Assembly: GCA_963790585.1 (NCBI GenBank)
Contig: CAWBOY010000006.1
Span: 682,001-746,000, forward strand
Length of the DNA stretch: 64,000 bases
Direction: 5' to 3'
Source of the DNA: CAWBOY01 sp963790585
GTDB lineage: Bacteria > Planctomycetota > Planctomycetia > Gemmatales > Gemmataceae
The translations under genes were made by a program, and so were the position numbers. The notes beneath the pieces are model-generated. The model had not been told where the DNA came from. It did no database searches and saw only the letters and a program-made list of their open reading frames with translations. Below are positions 29,037 to 38,703 of this stretch, piece by piece; within the stretch, counting starts at the first letter, position 1, and each line of letters opens with the position of its first letter.

Positions 29037-29231
29037 CACGCTCCCCAATTGCACCCGCGTCGCCCTCAGTCGGATGTCCTATCAACCGATATACGCGCTG
29101 TCTTAATAACGGACTTGCTCTTGCTCCCGCCCGCGCTTCCAGCGACAATAATCACCATACAGACGATCAGGTTGACGCATCGGCTTTCGGATCGCTCGGC
29201 GATTCCGCCTGTCGATCGCGTCCTGAGCCTG

Positions 29232-29237
29232 TATAAT
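29232..29237 (+). promoter_or_regulatory. Candidate -10 box for nusA operon
   Basis: A perfect TATAAT at 29232-29237. The -35 position has only a weak match (CTGTCG, 17 bases upstream). Transcription from here would give a leader of about 270 bases before nusA, containing a hairpin (GCGCTCGCG ... CGCGAGCGT, near 29395-29425) and an intrinsic terminator at 29448. Confidence 0.45.
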
Positions 29238-29447
29238 CTTTTTTGCAGCCGTCTCGTTGCCGCATTGCCTCCCGTTGGAGGCGACTCGGTGACCTCGGTT
29301 TGGCCCTCCTCCCAGGGCCGACCATCGGGCAGAGACCCGACCCCTGCGACGTCGCGCTACGAAACTAGCCGGCCAAAACAGGGGGCCCCCTTGGGGCGCT
29401 CGCGACAACCTGAACACCCGCGAGCGTCAGCCGCGGGGTTTCATCAA

Positions 29448-29470
29448 GTGGGAGCGGTCCCACTTTTTTT
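29448..29470 (+). terminator. Intrinsic terminator in the nusA leader (possible attenuator)
   Basis: The stem GTGGGA / TCCCAC with loop GCGG is followed directly by seven T, 45 bp before the nusA start. No gene ends just upstream on this strand, so it is either an attenuator of the nusA operon or the end of an unseen short transcript. Confidence 0.6.
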
Positions 29471-29515
29471 GTTGTCGAGCCCGGTTCTTCCAGGCCATGC
29501 ATCGAGAGGACGACC

Positions 29516-30955
29516 ATGAGAGGCCGCGATCTGCTCACAGGCATCGATCTGCTCCACCGCGAACGCGACATCCCGCGCGACGTGATCTTCGGCGGCATCG
29601 AAAAGGCCCTGCGCCTAGCCATTTACAAAAAATACGACGCCACGCCCGACGATGAAGTCAGCGTCATCATCGACCGCGCCTCCGGCGAGATCGTCGCTCA
29701 AAAATCAGGCCAACCGATCGACCCCGTCGAGCTAGGCCGCATCGCCGCCCAGGCCGCGAAACAGCATCTGATCCAGAACTTCCGCGAGGAAGAGAGCAAC
29801 CGCCTCATCTCGATCTATAGCGAGCAAAAGGGCGACCTCATCATCGGTCAGATTCAGCGCTTCGAAGGCGGCGCCGCTCTCGTCACGCTCGGCAAGACCG
29901 AAGCCTTGCTGCCGCGCAGCGAACAGATCCCCGGCGAATCGCACCATATCGGCGAGCGCGTCAAAGCGATCATTCTCGAAGTCAAACGCAACGGCCATCG
30001 CGTCCGCATCATCCTCTCCCGCACCCATCCCGACTTCGTTCGCCGCCTGTTCGAGAACGAAATCCCGGAAATCCAAGATCACACCATCGAGATTCGTGCC
30101 GTCGCGCGTGAGGCCGGCTACCGCAGCAAGGTTGCCGTCTCATCGATCGATATGAAGGTCGATTGCGTCGGCGCTTGCGTCGGCGTTCGGGGCAGCCGCA
30201 TCAAAAACATTATCGACGAGCTCGGCGGCGAGCGCATCGACATCGTGCGCTGGAACGACTCGCTCCAGGTCCTCATTCCAAACGCGCTGTCCCCAGCTGA
30301 GGTTGAGGAAGTCTTCCTCTATCCTCGGCTCGGTCGGGCGATCGTCCTCGTCAAAGAAGATCAGCTGTCGTTGGCCATCGGGCGGCGCGGCCAAAATGTC
30401 CGGCTCGCGTCGCGCCTGGTCGGCTGGGACATCGAGATCATGACCCACGACGAACTCAGCGACGAGATCGATAAGGCTCTCGGCTGGTTCACGCAAATTC
30501 CGAACGTTACTCCCGAAATGGCTGAGGCTTACATAGAAGAGGGCTTCCTGTCGTTCGACGATTTGACCTTCGTCGAAGCGGCGGAATTGGCCGAGCTGGG
30601 CGGCGTCGATGAGGATGTCGCCGAAGAGATCATCGCTTGGGCCGAAGAAGCGGCGGAGACCGTGGTCGTCGAAGAGAAACCACGGCGACCCAGCAGCGAC
30701 GAATCGCGCTCGCACGCTCCAGCGCCGCTCAAACAGAGTCCCGCCGAGCGCGCGGCGGAGCTGTTTGCCGATGCGCCGGATGCGGCTCCGGAGCCTGTCA
30801 CGCACGAAATCAAACCGACGGTTGAAAGCGTCTTTGGACCTGATGCCCTGGAAAAGAAGCCAGAAGAGCCGGCGCTGAGTGCCGCCCAGGTCTTCGGCGA
30901 AGCACCGCCCGCCGGCCCCGAGGAGTCGACGCCACCGGAAACGCCGGCTGAATAA
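29516..30955 (+). CDS. nusA: Transcription termination/antitermination protein NusA
   Basis: 479 residues with a GAGAGGA ribosome site. Domain order: N-terminal RNA-polymerase-binding domain (1-125), S1 domain from 'GDLIIGQIQRFEGGAALV', KH1 with 'VDCVGACVGVRGSRIKNIID' and KH2 with 'LSLAIGRRGQNVRLASRLVG'. A helix-hairpin-helix follows at 'AEAYIEEGFLSFDDLTFVEA', then a disordered Pro/Glu-rich tail of about 100 residues. It pauses or releases RNA polymerase and joins rRNA antitermination. First gene of a nusA-infB-ylxP-rbfA group; rimP, often first in this operon, is absent. Confidence 0.96.
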   Translation: MRGRDLLTGIDLLHRERDIPRDVIFGGIEKALRLAIYKKYDATPDDEVSVIIDRASGEIVAQKSGQPIDPVELGRIAAQAAKQHLIQNFREEESNRLISIYSEQKGDLIIGQIQRFEGGAALVTLGKTEALLPRSEQIPGESHHIGERVKAIILEVKRNGHRVRIILSRTHPDFVRRLFENEIPEIQDHTIEIRAVAREAGYRSKVAVSSIDMKVDCVGACVGVRGSRIKNIIDELGGERIDIVRWNDSLQVLIPNALSPAEVEEVFLYPRLGRAIVLVKEDQLSLAIGRRGQNVRLASRLVGWDIEIMTHDELSDEIDKALGWFTQIPNVTPEMAEAYIEEGFLSFDDLTFVEAAELAELGGVDEDVAEEIIAWAEEAAETVVVEEKPRRPSSDESRSHAPAPLKQSPAERAAELFADAPDAAPEPVTHEIKPTVESVFGPDALEKKPEEPALSAAQVFGEAPPAGPEESTPPETPAE

Positions 30956-30964
30956 CACCGATAA

Positions 30965-31040
30965 CCGAGCCTGAAGCGTAAGCGAAGGGCATTTTGTATT
31001 ACGAAAATACAAATGCTCTTCGCTCACGCTTCAGGCTCGG
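30965..31040. repeat. S-family palindrome, copy 1
   Basis: Inverted repeat with arms starting CCGAGCCTGAAGCGTAAGCG and a short A/T-rich centre. Copy 2 is at 61136-61214. It separates nusA from infB. Confidence 0.88.
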
Positions 31041-31139
31041 ACGGGCGCCTTTGTGGCGTAATTCCGCACCATTGCTGCCGGTCGCTCTTTTCAGGACGCG
31101 GCAAACGGTTAAAATGTTAGGTACGGGGAAATAGAGCCG

Positions 31140-34100
31140 TTGAGCGACATCGCTACGATTGAGACACCACGGGAGCTGCGCTTGGAAGAAAAGAAGATCC
31201 GCTTCTATGCCTTGGCACGCGAGCTAGACATGCAGAGCCAGGCTCTGATTGATCTGTGCAAGAAGCATGGCATTGAAGTAAAAAACCAGCTTAGCACTAT
31301 CGATCAGGAGATGCGCGACGCTATCGTGCAACTGATCCAGCGTGGAAGCTCCACAAGTGCGCCGGCGCCCGCTCGTCCTCAGCCAGTTGTCGCTCCTGTC
31401 GTACCTCCAACCCGCGTACGAACTCTCGATCAACGCCGTCCGGCGGTCGAAGCCAAGCGCGAGCCGGAACCTGTCGCGCCACCGAAACCGGTACCGCCAA
31501 TCGTTGCGCCGGCCGAAGTCGTTAGCGAAAAGATTGAAAAGAAACCCGTCCCCATTCCTTCGGAGCCAGCCACACCTAACGTGGGAACTGTAAGAAACCT
31601 GTCTCAATCCAAGCCGGCCGAGAAAAAGGCTCCGCCCGCGCAAGCCACCGAAAAACCCGCTCCATCGAAAGCTGTCGAGCCGCCAGCGCCGACCAAAGCT
31701 CCCGAGGTTCCCAAGCCCGTCGAGCCTGCAGCCGCTACGAAGACGCCCGAAGCGCCCGCAAAGGCCCCCGATGCGCCGCCGGCGCCTCCCGCGCCTCCGG
31801 CCGTGCCACGACCTGTTCCGCCGCCGCAGCTGAACCGTCCGCCTATGACAAATCTGGGCGGAGGCGTGCGAAATTTGAGCCCTCGCCCAGCTCCGCCGTT
31901 GTCCGGCTCCGGAGGCGGCCAGCCGCGGCAACCGAGCTCTCCTTCATCGGGCGGCGATGGCTCGTCCGCGACCGGAGGTGAACGCCAGGGCGGCAGACGC
32001 ATTATTCAACGGGCGACCGGTGGCCGATCCGGCTTTGCGACGCCGCCTCCGCCGCTTCGTGGTCAAAAGCCAGCTGACCCAAAAAAGCCTGTCCCGCCAC
32101 CAGCGCAGACCGGCATCCGTAAGCTGTCTGATCTGCCAGCCGGATTAGCAGGCGGCGAAACAGGCCCGTTAACGATCGAAAAAATCCTCGAACGGCAGAA
32201 GCAACAAGCGCAGCCCGCACGACCTGGGGTTTTGCCGGGTGTCGCCGTTCCAGATGTAAGTGACGAGGACGAAGACGGCGATCGGAAAGGCAAGGGCGGA
32301 GCCAAGAAAGGTCCCGGTTCCGTCATAGGCCGCGATACCCGCCATCAAAAACGAAGCGCCCGGCAAAAAGAGCGTGGCACCGTCGTCCCGACCAAGGGCG
32401 GCCGGGTCGCCGATGTGATCGACCTCGACGACACGCCGCGCCACCGCAAGGATCGTCACGCCAAACGAACCAAGCAGCTGCCCACGGAAAAACGGAAAGG
32501 TAAAGTGCCTATAACTACTCCAATCTCGGTCCGGTCGCTCTCGGAGGCAATTGGCGTCAAATCCGGCAGCTTGATCTTCAAGCTGATCGACTTAGGCGCA
32601 TCGCCCAACATCACCATCAACTCGATCCTCGACCCGGAAATGGCCGAGACGCTCGCCATCGAGTACAACTGCGAACTCGACATCAAGCGCGGCAGCGACG
32701 CCGAAGCAGGCCTCGTCGCCGAATCCAAACGTGTTGACGATCCCGCGCACCTCGTTTCGCGCGCCCCATCGTCGCCGTCATGGGCCACGTCGATCACGGC
32801 AAAACATCGCTCCTGGATCGCTTGCGTCAACAATATGGCCTACGCTCCGACGTGGTCTCGACAGAGGCCGGCGGCATCACGCAGGTTATTCGCGCCTGGC
32901 GCGTCGAGAAAGATGGCAAGGCGATCACGTTCCTTGATACGCCGGGCCATCAGGCGTTCACGAAGATGCGAGCCCGCGGTGCCAACGTCACCGATATCGC
33001 TGTAATCGTCGTCGCCGTGGACGACGGCGTCATGCCGCAGACGGAAGAAGCAATCAGCCACGCCAAGGCTGCCGGCGTCTCGATCGTCGTCGCGCTCAAC
33101 AAGATCGATTTGCCCAACGCCAACCTCCGCAAGACCGAGCAGCAGCTGTACAGCATGAACGTGCTGCCAGACAATATGGGCGGCGATTCGCCATTCGTGC
33201 AAACCAGTGCGGCCACAGGTGTTGGCATTGATGAATTGCTCGACCAGATTTCGATCGTGGCCGAGTTGAAAGAACTCAAGGCGAATCCGACCAAGGCCGC
33301 CACCGGCACTTGCCTCGAAGCCTATCTCGACGAAGGCGAAGGCGTTCTCGCCACGATCCTGGTTCAGGACGGCACACTCCATCGCGGCGACGTTATCCTG
33401 TGCGGCGCGACTTATGGCCGTGTCCGCGCCATCTACGACGACATGGGACGCCCGCTCGAAGAGGCTGGCCCCAGCATTCCTTGCCGAATCACCGGCCTCG
33501 ACGACGTGCCGAACGCCGACGATTCGTTCATGGTCGTTCCCGACCTGTCCGTTGCCCGCGAAGTGGCTGAGAAGCGCAGCTCCAAGCTCCATGAGGCAGC
33601 TCTGCAGCCGTTCAGCGCCGTCAAGCTGGAGAACTTCAACGCGATCAAGATCACTGAACTCAAGGTGATTCTCAAAGCCGACTTCAAAGGCTCGATCGAG
33701 GCCATCCGCAAGGAACTCGAGAAGCTGGCTCACGAAGAAGTCCGCGTGAAGATCCTTCTCGCTCAAGTCGGCGGCATCAGCGAAAGCGACGTGCAGCTGG
33801 CCCTGACGTCGCCACAGGATACGCTCATCCTTGGCTTCAACGCCGTCGCCGACGACCGCGCCCAGGCCCTCGCCGATCAGCGTGGCATCAAGATCCACGA
33901 GTACAACATCATCTACAACCTGACCGATGATGTCCGCTCAGCCCTGGAAGGCAAACTCAAGCCGCGCGAGGAAGTGGTTCACCTGGGTCGAGCCATGGTC
34001 CGCGAGACGTTCAAGATCAGCCGAGTCGGCGTGATCGCCGGTTGCTACGTCACCCAAGGCACCATCGAACGCTCGGCCAAGATCCGCATCATCCGCGGCG

Positions 34101-34288
34101 GCGTCGTTATCTATCCGCCGGCCGAAAAGACCGTCGGCCTCGAATCGCTCAAGCGCTTCAAGGAAGACTCCCGCGAAGTCCGCGAAGGCTTCGAGTGCGG
34201 CATCAAGATCGCCGGCTACGACGACATCAAGGTGGACGACGTCATCGAAGCGTATCGCGTCGATCAGGTGCAGCGAACATTGTCGTAA
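31140..34288 (+). CDS. infB: Translation initiation factor IF-2, frameshifted near 32760
   Basis: About 1049 codons from TTG 31140. IF2_N domains lie at 'YALARELDMQSQALIDLCKK' and 'VRSLSEAIGVKSGSLIFKLI', with a long Pro/Ala/Lys-rich linker between. The frame breaks just before the G1 motif, which reads 'VMGHVDHGKTSLLDRLR' in the next frame. Then come 'TFLDTPGHQAFTKMRARG' (G3), 'VALNKIDLP' (G4) and 'QTSAATGVGIDELL' (G5), followed by domains II-IV ending 'VIEAYRVDQVQRTLS'. Because IF-2 is essential, the frame break is almost certainly a sequence error. It brings initiator tRNA to the 30S subunit. Confidence 0.95.
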
Positions 34289-34299
34289 CGAAATGTGTC

Positions 34300-34382
34300 T
34301 TGGCGAGCCGGGAGCGTTAGCTCCCGGAGAAAATCTGAGCGAGCGTAGTGCCATCCGGGAGCTTACGCTCCCGGCTCGCCAA
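34300..34382. repeat. R-family palindrome, copy 1
   Basis: Arms start TTGGCGAGCCGGGAGCGTTA. Inside each arm is a small hairpin of GGGAGCGTTAGCTCCC type, so the structure is nested. A related copy is at 35957-36040. It lies between infB and ylxP. Confidence 0.88.
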
Positions 34383-34422
34383 AGTAAAACGCAGCCGGCT
34401 CGCCGCGTGCGAGCCCAATCCT

Positions 34423-34702
34423 ATGATCCTCGGCTCCCTGAAAGTTCGCCTGCTGCTGCGAGAATCCCGGACACTGAAAGACAAGCGGCAGGTCGTGCAG
34501 AGTATCAAAGACCGCCTTCGCGGCCAGTTCAACGTCGCGGTCGCGGAAGTCGAATCCCTCGATAATCGTCAGCTGGCGGTTCTGGGCTTTGCGACGGTGG
34601 CTAATGAAGCCGCTCATGTTCGATCCGTATTAGAGCAAATAGTCTCCGCCCTCCGCGGCCATCCGGTCGCCGAGTTTCTTGAGTCACGAGATGGAAGTGT
34701 GA
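34423..34702 (+). CDS. ylxP: DUF503/YlxP family protein
   Basis: About 93 residues: 'MILGSLKVRLLLRESRTLKD' then 'KRQVVQSIKDRLRGQFNVAV' is the DUF503 hallmark, a small ferredoxin-like fold found in infB-rbfA operons of Gram-positives and others. As written, the frame runs on into rbfA without a stop. A TGA lies one frame over at 34700-34702 ('...MEV*'), which would give a normal-length YlxP if one base near 34690 is wrong. Function not firmly known; its genomic place suggests ribosome assembly. Confidence 0.8.
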
Positions 34703-34722
34703 TCGCCTTCGGGCGAAATGTC

Positions 34723-35154
34723 ATGAAAACGCATCGCGTCGCACGCATTGCTGAAGCTATCCGCGAGGTCGTCAGCGAGACGATCCTCTTCGAGTTGAGC
34801 GATCCGCGCGTCAAGTCGGTGACGGTGACGCGCGCCGAGGTCTCGGGCGATCTGCAACACGCCAAAGTCTATGTCTCGATCATGGGCAGCGCCAGCGAGC
34901 AAAAACTGACCCTGTACGGACTGGACCATGCGGCGGGCTTCATACAGGCCCGCTTGGCCAAGCGCCTACAGACACGCTTCACACCGACTTTACGCTTTGT
35001 CCTCGATCAAGGCGTTAAGAACAGCATCGAGATGACTCGCCTAATCAATGAAGCACTGGCCCCCTCCCGCGCCGCGAACGGTGAAGGGGTCGAACCTCCC
35101 CCGGAGGTTGGTTCCGCCGACGGAACGGCGGAAGAGGACCACGCGGATTCGTGA
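34723..35154 (+). CDS. rbfA: Ribosome-binding factor A
   Basis: From ATG 34723, about 143 residues: 'MKTHRVARIAEAIREVVSET' then 'ELSDPRVKSVTVTRAEVSGD', and 'AKVYVSIMG', the KH-like fold of RbfA, which helps mature the 5' end of 16S rRNA. The C-terminal 25 residues are acidic and disordered. It reads in frame with the upstream YlxP sequence; I treat them as two genes because every other operon of this type that I know has them separate. Confidence 0.85.
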   Translation: MKTHRVARIAEAIREVVSETILFELSDPRVKSVTVTRAEVSGDLQHAKVYVSIMGSASEQKLTLYGLDHAAGFIQARLAKRLQTRFTPTLRFVLDQGVKNSIEMTRLINEALAPSRAANGEGVEPPPEVGSADGTAEEDHADS

Positions 35155-35223
35155 CCGACCCGGCTCGTCCGGTGCGGCCTGTCCCTCCTTCGCCATCCTT
35201 AAAACGGAGTGAGCATTCGACCC

Positions 35224-35949
35224 ATGGTGACCACAACGAACAAGCAGAAGCTGCTCAACCACATCCTTTCCGCGTTCCCCGCCGAGCCGGGCGACGGAGA
35301 GGAGATCCGCCCAATCTTCGAGCAATTCATCTATGGCCTGTGCCGCGAAAACGCCACCCCGGCCCAGGCGGACAGTGCCTATCGCGCCTTGTGCGAGCGC
35401 TTTTACGACTGGAACGAAGTCCGCGTGAGTTCCCAGCGCGAGATCGAAGAGATTTTTGAAGGAATGCCCCAAGCCGAGCTTCGTTCGCAACGCTTACTCG
35501 CGTTTCTCCACGAGATCTTCGACACAACCTTCGTCTTCAACATGGATGACCTCCAAAAGAAGAAGGGTGGCGTCAAGGACGCGATCAAACAGATCATGCG
35601 CTACCAGGCGGCCAACGATTTCGTGACTTCCTGGGTTGTCCAGCGCACCCTCGGCGGCCACGCCGTGCCCCTCGATGGCCAAGCCCTCCGCTGCGTCCGC
35701 CGACTCGGGCTGGTCGACGCGACCCAAGAAGACACCGAAGCGGCCCGCGCTACGCTCGAACATCTGGTCCCCAAAGCGAAAGGGCTGCAATTTTTCGACA
35801 GCCTCACGCTGCTCGCCGAGGAGTACTGCTGGCAAGAAGATCCGAATTGTCCGCAATGCCCGTTGCACTCCGAATGCGCGTATGCGCAAGAACGCGGCGT
35901 CACCGGCGCGACGACCAACGGCCGCTCCCATCGGCCGAAACCGCGGTAA
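35224..35949 (+). CDS. Endonuclease III-like HhH-GPD protein with 4Fe-4S loop
   Basis: From ATG 35224, 241 residues. The C-terminus has 'CWQEDPNCPQCPLHSEC', which is exactly the C-x6-C-x2-C-x5-C cluster spacing of EndoIII/MutY. The likely catalytic aspartate is in 'VPLDGQALRCVRRLGL'. The helix-hairpin-helix with GVG and the lysine that gives EndoIII its lyase activity is not recognisable; the region reads 'VTSWVVQRTLGGHAVPLD'. It is therefore a divergent member, perhaps a monofunctional glycosylase or inactive. It is placed 69 bp after rbfA. Confidence 0.75.
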   Translation: MVTTTNKQKLLNHILSAFPAEPGDGEEIRPIFEQFIYGLCRENATPAQADSAYRALCERFYDWNEVRVSSQREIEEIFEGMPQAELRSQRLLAFLHEIFDTTFVFNMDDLQKKKGGVKDAIKQIMRYQAANDFVTSWVVQRTLGGHAVPLDGQALRCVRRLGLVDATQEDTEAARATLEHLVPKAKGLQFFDSLTLLAEEYCWQEDPNCPQCPLHSECAYAQERGVTGATTNGRSHRPKPR

Positions 35950-35956
35950 GCGACTC

Positions 35957-36040
35957 TTCAAGAGCCGGGAGCGTCAGCGACCGGAGCGAATTTGAGCGAG
36001 TGTAACTCGCCCCGGTCGCTGACGCTCCCGGCTCTTGAAG
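35957..36040. repeat. R-family palindrome, copy 2
   Basis: Arms start CTTCAAGAGCCGGGAGCGTC. The outer GAGCCGGGAGCG is shared with the copy at 34300, but the inner part (GCGACCGG) differs. It lies between the EndoIII-like gene and the MBOAT gene. Confidence 0.88.
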
Positions 36041-36067
36041 AGCGCTTCGGAACGCGATTGGAAACGC

Positions 36068-37251
36068 ATGATTTTCAACTCGCCCCTTTACTACTTGCTC
36101 TTCCTCGCTCCCGCCGCGATCCAATTCCGCCTCACTCGTCCGAAGCAACGTCCCTGGGTTTGTGCTATTTACGGTGTAGCCTTCTTCCTTTACTTCTCCG
36201 CCACGTCCTTCGGCGGCAGTGCGGGAGCGGCCTGTATTTTTATTTTGATCTGGGAGTCCTTTTTTCGCTTGTTCTATCGGCCGCGATCATGGACGTGTAT
36301 CGCCGGTATCGTGATTAGTATTTTGGTCCTTGCCGTGTTCAAGTATTGGAATTTCGCCACCACGCTTCTCACCCTGCCATTGGGTTATAATCCGATTCGC
36401 TGGCGCAACGCCTTCTTGCCTCTCGGTATCTCGTTTTTCACATTTGAGTTCATTCATTATGCCGCGGATAGATACAACAATCGCGTCGAGCGCGGAACGA
36501 TTGGCGAATATCTCGCCTTTCTCTTTTTCTTCCCGACGATGGTGGCTGGGCCGATCAAGCGCTTTCAGGATTTCGTCGGCTGTCTGCGGGCGCCTAGTAC
36601 GGATTGGGCCACGGACTGGAGCCGCGGCATCACGCGGATCTTGATGGGTCTCGTCAAGAAATTCGCGCTGGCCGACGTCCTCACGGCCTTGACCGGCCAC
36701 CTCAACCAAACGGATATCGCCCTGGCGCAACGCTGGGTGTTGCCAATCTGGTTGTTCGCCTATGGCTGGCAAATCTATTTTGATTTCTCGGCCTACTCCG
36801 ACATCGCCATCGGCTCAGGCCGACTGTTCGGCCTGACGATCCCGGAGAACTTCGACTGGCCCTATTTCCGCACCAATATCGCCGAATTCTGGCGCCATTG
36901 GCATATCTCGCTCTACAAATGGCTGGTCGATTATGTCTTCATCCCTTTGGGCGGATCGCGCGGCTCAGCTTTGTTTGTTGGCCGGAATATCATGATCGTC
37001 ATGCTTATAAGCGGGCTCTGGCACGGTGCTGCCCTGCACTTCATCGTCTGGGCGCCTGGCACGGCGCTTTGCTCATCCTCCATCGGCTCTGGACGAGCCT
37101 GCCCGGTCCGATCGAGGAAACTTCTCCATCGTGGCCAAAACGACTCTGTGGTTGGTTCTTGACCTATGTCAGTGTGAATCTAGGTTGGGCTTTCTTCGCG
37201 ATGGATCTGCACACGGCCCTGTTCTTTTTCCGCCGCCTTTTGCTTGGATGA
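36068..37251 (+). CDS. MBOAT family O-acyltransferase (AlgI-like), frameshifted near 37050 and apparently cut by a repeat
   Basis: From ATG 36068. Many membrane helices. The MBOAT core shows 'FLPLGISFFTFEFIHYAADR', 'FFFPTMVAGPIKRFQDF', 'YFDFSAYSDIAIGSGRLFG' and the active-site region 'EFWRHWHISL' with the catalytic His in 'ISGLWHGAALHFIVW'. One base is lost near 37050. The frame ends 'FFFRRLLLG' at a TGA that belongs to a G-family repeat, while the family's usual C-terminus is found beyond the repeat at 37388-37570. It would transfer acyl groups across the membrane to a surface polymer, together with the SGNH protein at 37587. Confidence 0.85.
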
Positions 37252-37383
37252 GTCAGAAACTCGTTTATGCGGTTTGACAGCCGTGGCCGGGGTCGGTACT
37301 CCGACCCCGGTTTTCTGGAGGCGTTACCGCGACGCCGGGGTCGGAGTACCGACCCCGGCCACGCCTTCTTGCTCGGGCGAGTC
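37249..37383. repeat. G-family nested palindrome inside the MBOAT gene
   Basis: It starts at TGAGTCAGAAA, like the copy at 27989. It contains inverted units near 37283-37310 and 37336-37363 built on GGGGTCGGTACTCCGACCCC, and ends near CGGGCGAGTC. The flanking MBOAT sequence continues on both sides. Confidence 0.85.
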
Positions 37384-37387
37384 CTAT

Positions 37388-37570
37388 ATGAGAGTCTTAT
37401 TGTGGCTTAAACAGCTCTGTGAATATCTGGGTGGCGAACGAAACGATCGCCCCGTGGGGTTTCCCTTCGACGTCGGCTCGCCCTTTTGGGGTTTGTGGTG
37501 GGGAATTCTTGTCTGTCTGATTTTGATTTTCTCAGGCCAGGCATCCAAATTCATCTATATCGATTTTTGA
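37388..37570 (+). pseudogene. Detached C-terminal part of the MBOAT protein
   Basis: 60 codons with one membrane helix 'FWGLWWGILVCLILIFSG' and the ending 'SKFIYIDF', very like the 'FIYFQF' that closes AlgI-type MBOAT proteins. It is separated from the main MBOAT frame by the G-family repeat. Whether it is translated separately (ATG 37388), joined by reading through the repeat in the open frame from 37244, or dead, cannot be told. Confidence 0.6.
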
Positions 37571-37586
37571 CGTCGGAACTCCAACG

Positions 37587-38542
37587 ATGAAACCAAACTG
37601 GTTATTTCTACAAATTGTGCTCGCGGTCCTGTTTGTGTTCGCCGCGAATGTTGGGATTCAGTGGGCTGCCAGTAGCTCGCTGCCACGCAAATTGTTAGCG
37701 AAGGCGAAGCGAGCCGAGGGCGTCACCGACCTCTTTTTCGGCGACTCTTTGATGGCCCGTGGCTATGATGAAGCCGCGTTCGCCGCGCTCGGCCTGGATC
37801 GAAGCCTCTCAATTTGGGTTTGGGTTCGACGACCTGCGTAGAACACTACATAATTTATCTTCAACAAGACCGCCATCGCGGAGCGGCGATCTATTACGGT
37901 TTCGTCGATCAGAAGCTGACGCAGCCACCCGCCGGCGATTGGTCGACGCTCATTGCCAGGCGTGCGTTCGTCTACTATACCGATCTCGAAACGGCCCTTT
38001 CCTTTTATCTTCCCACCGATCCGCTCCAGGCTTGGCTGTTGCGCTGCGCTGCCAGGTTTCCGATGCTGGTCGAGCGTTCCACCCTCTGGGAGAAGGTGGA
38101 GCTGCTCCGCCGCGCATTGGAGGAAATCGGCATGCCCCCCAAGAAGCAGACAGTTCTCGGCAGGGTGGAGGATTTCGCGCTGTTGGAGCCGGATCTGGAC
38201 GAGTTTCTCGCGGGATGCCGATCGACCGTAGAGAATCGGCGCGCCCTCAACGGCCCGGTCCGTGCGTTTTTTCAGCGCGCTAAAGACCAGGGAGTGCCTT
38301 GCTACGTGATCTCGATGCCGCTGCGCCAGCGCCATCGGCGCGTTTATTACGGCACCCCGGAATGGAAAGCTTACGAAGCTTATCTCGTCGACCAAATCCA
38401 CAGCGCAGGCGGAGTCTTCGTACCCGCGAGCGACTGGATCGAGGATGACGGCTTCGAGGACGTCATGCATCTCAATCCCTCCGGTGCCGAGGCATTCAGC
38501 GCGAAGCTGGCCCGTTGGGTCGCGGAGTATGAAAAACATTAA
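37587..38542 (+). CDS. SGNH-hydrolase-like partner of MBOAT, frameshifted near 37805
   Basis: About 318 codons. An N-terminal membrane helix ('WLFLQIVLAVLFVFAANVGI') is followed by the nucleophile block 'DLFFGDSLMARGYDEAAF' (GDS motif). After the frame break the rest reads 'AAIYYGFVDQKLTQPPAGDW' onward, with the C-terminal catalytic D-x-x-H in 'EDVMHLNPSGAEAF'. MBOAT plus SGNH pairs O-acetylate exported polysaccharides (AlgI/AlgJ, PatA/PatB, DltB/DltD schemes). It follows the MBOAT gene by 16 bp from the detached tail, so they share an operon. Confidence 0.78.
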
Positions 38543-38703
38543 GTAAAGAGTCGCGCAAGCGCTTCCCTATTCACCAACGACATTTATTTTGCCCTTCGCG
38601 CCGAACCCAGGCGCTGCTAGGAAACCCATAGCCTCTCCGGCCCATGCTGGATAGGATGCGGCGGTTGCCCCGCTTCGGTCTTCTCGCGGCGCGGAGGTTT
38701 TGC

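Noticed and set aside
31140..34288. Programmed frameshift in infB
   Set aside because: No slippery sequence or downstream pseudoknot was noticed at about 32760, and the same sort of break is seen all over the window.
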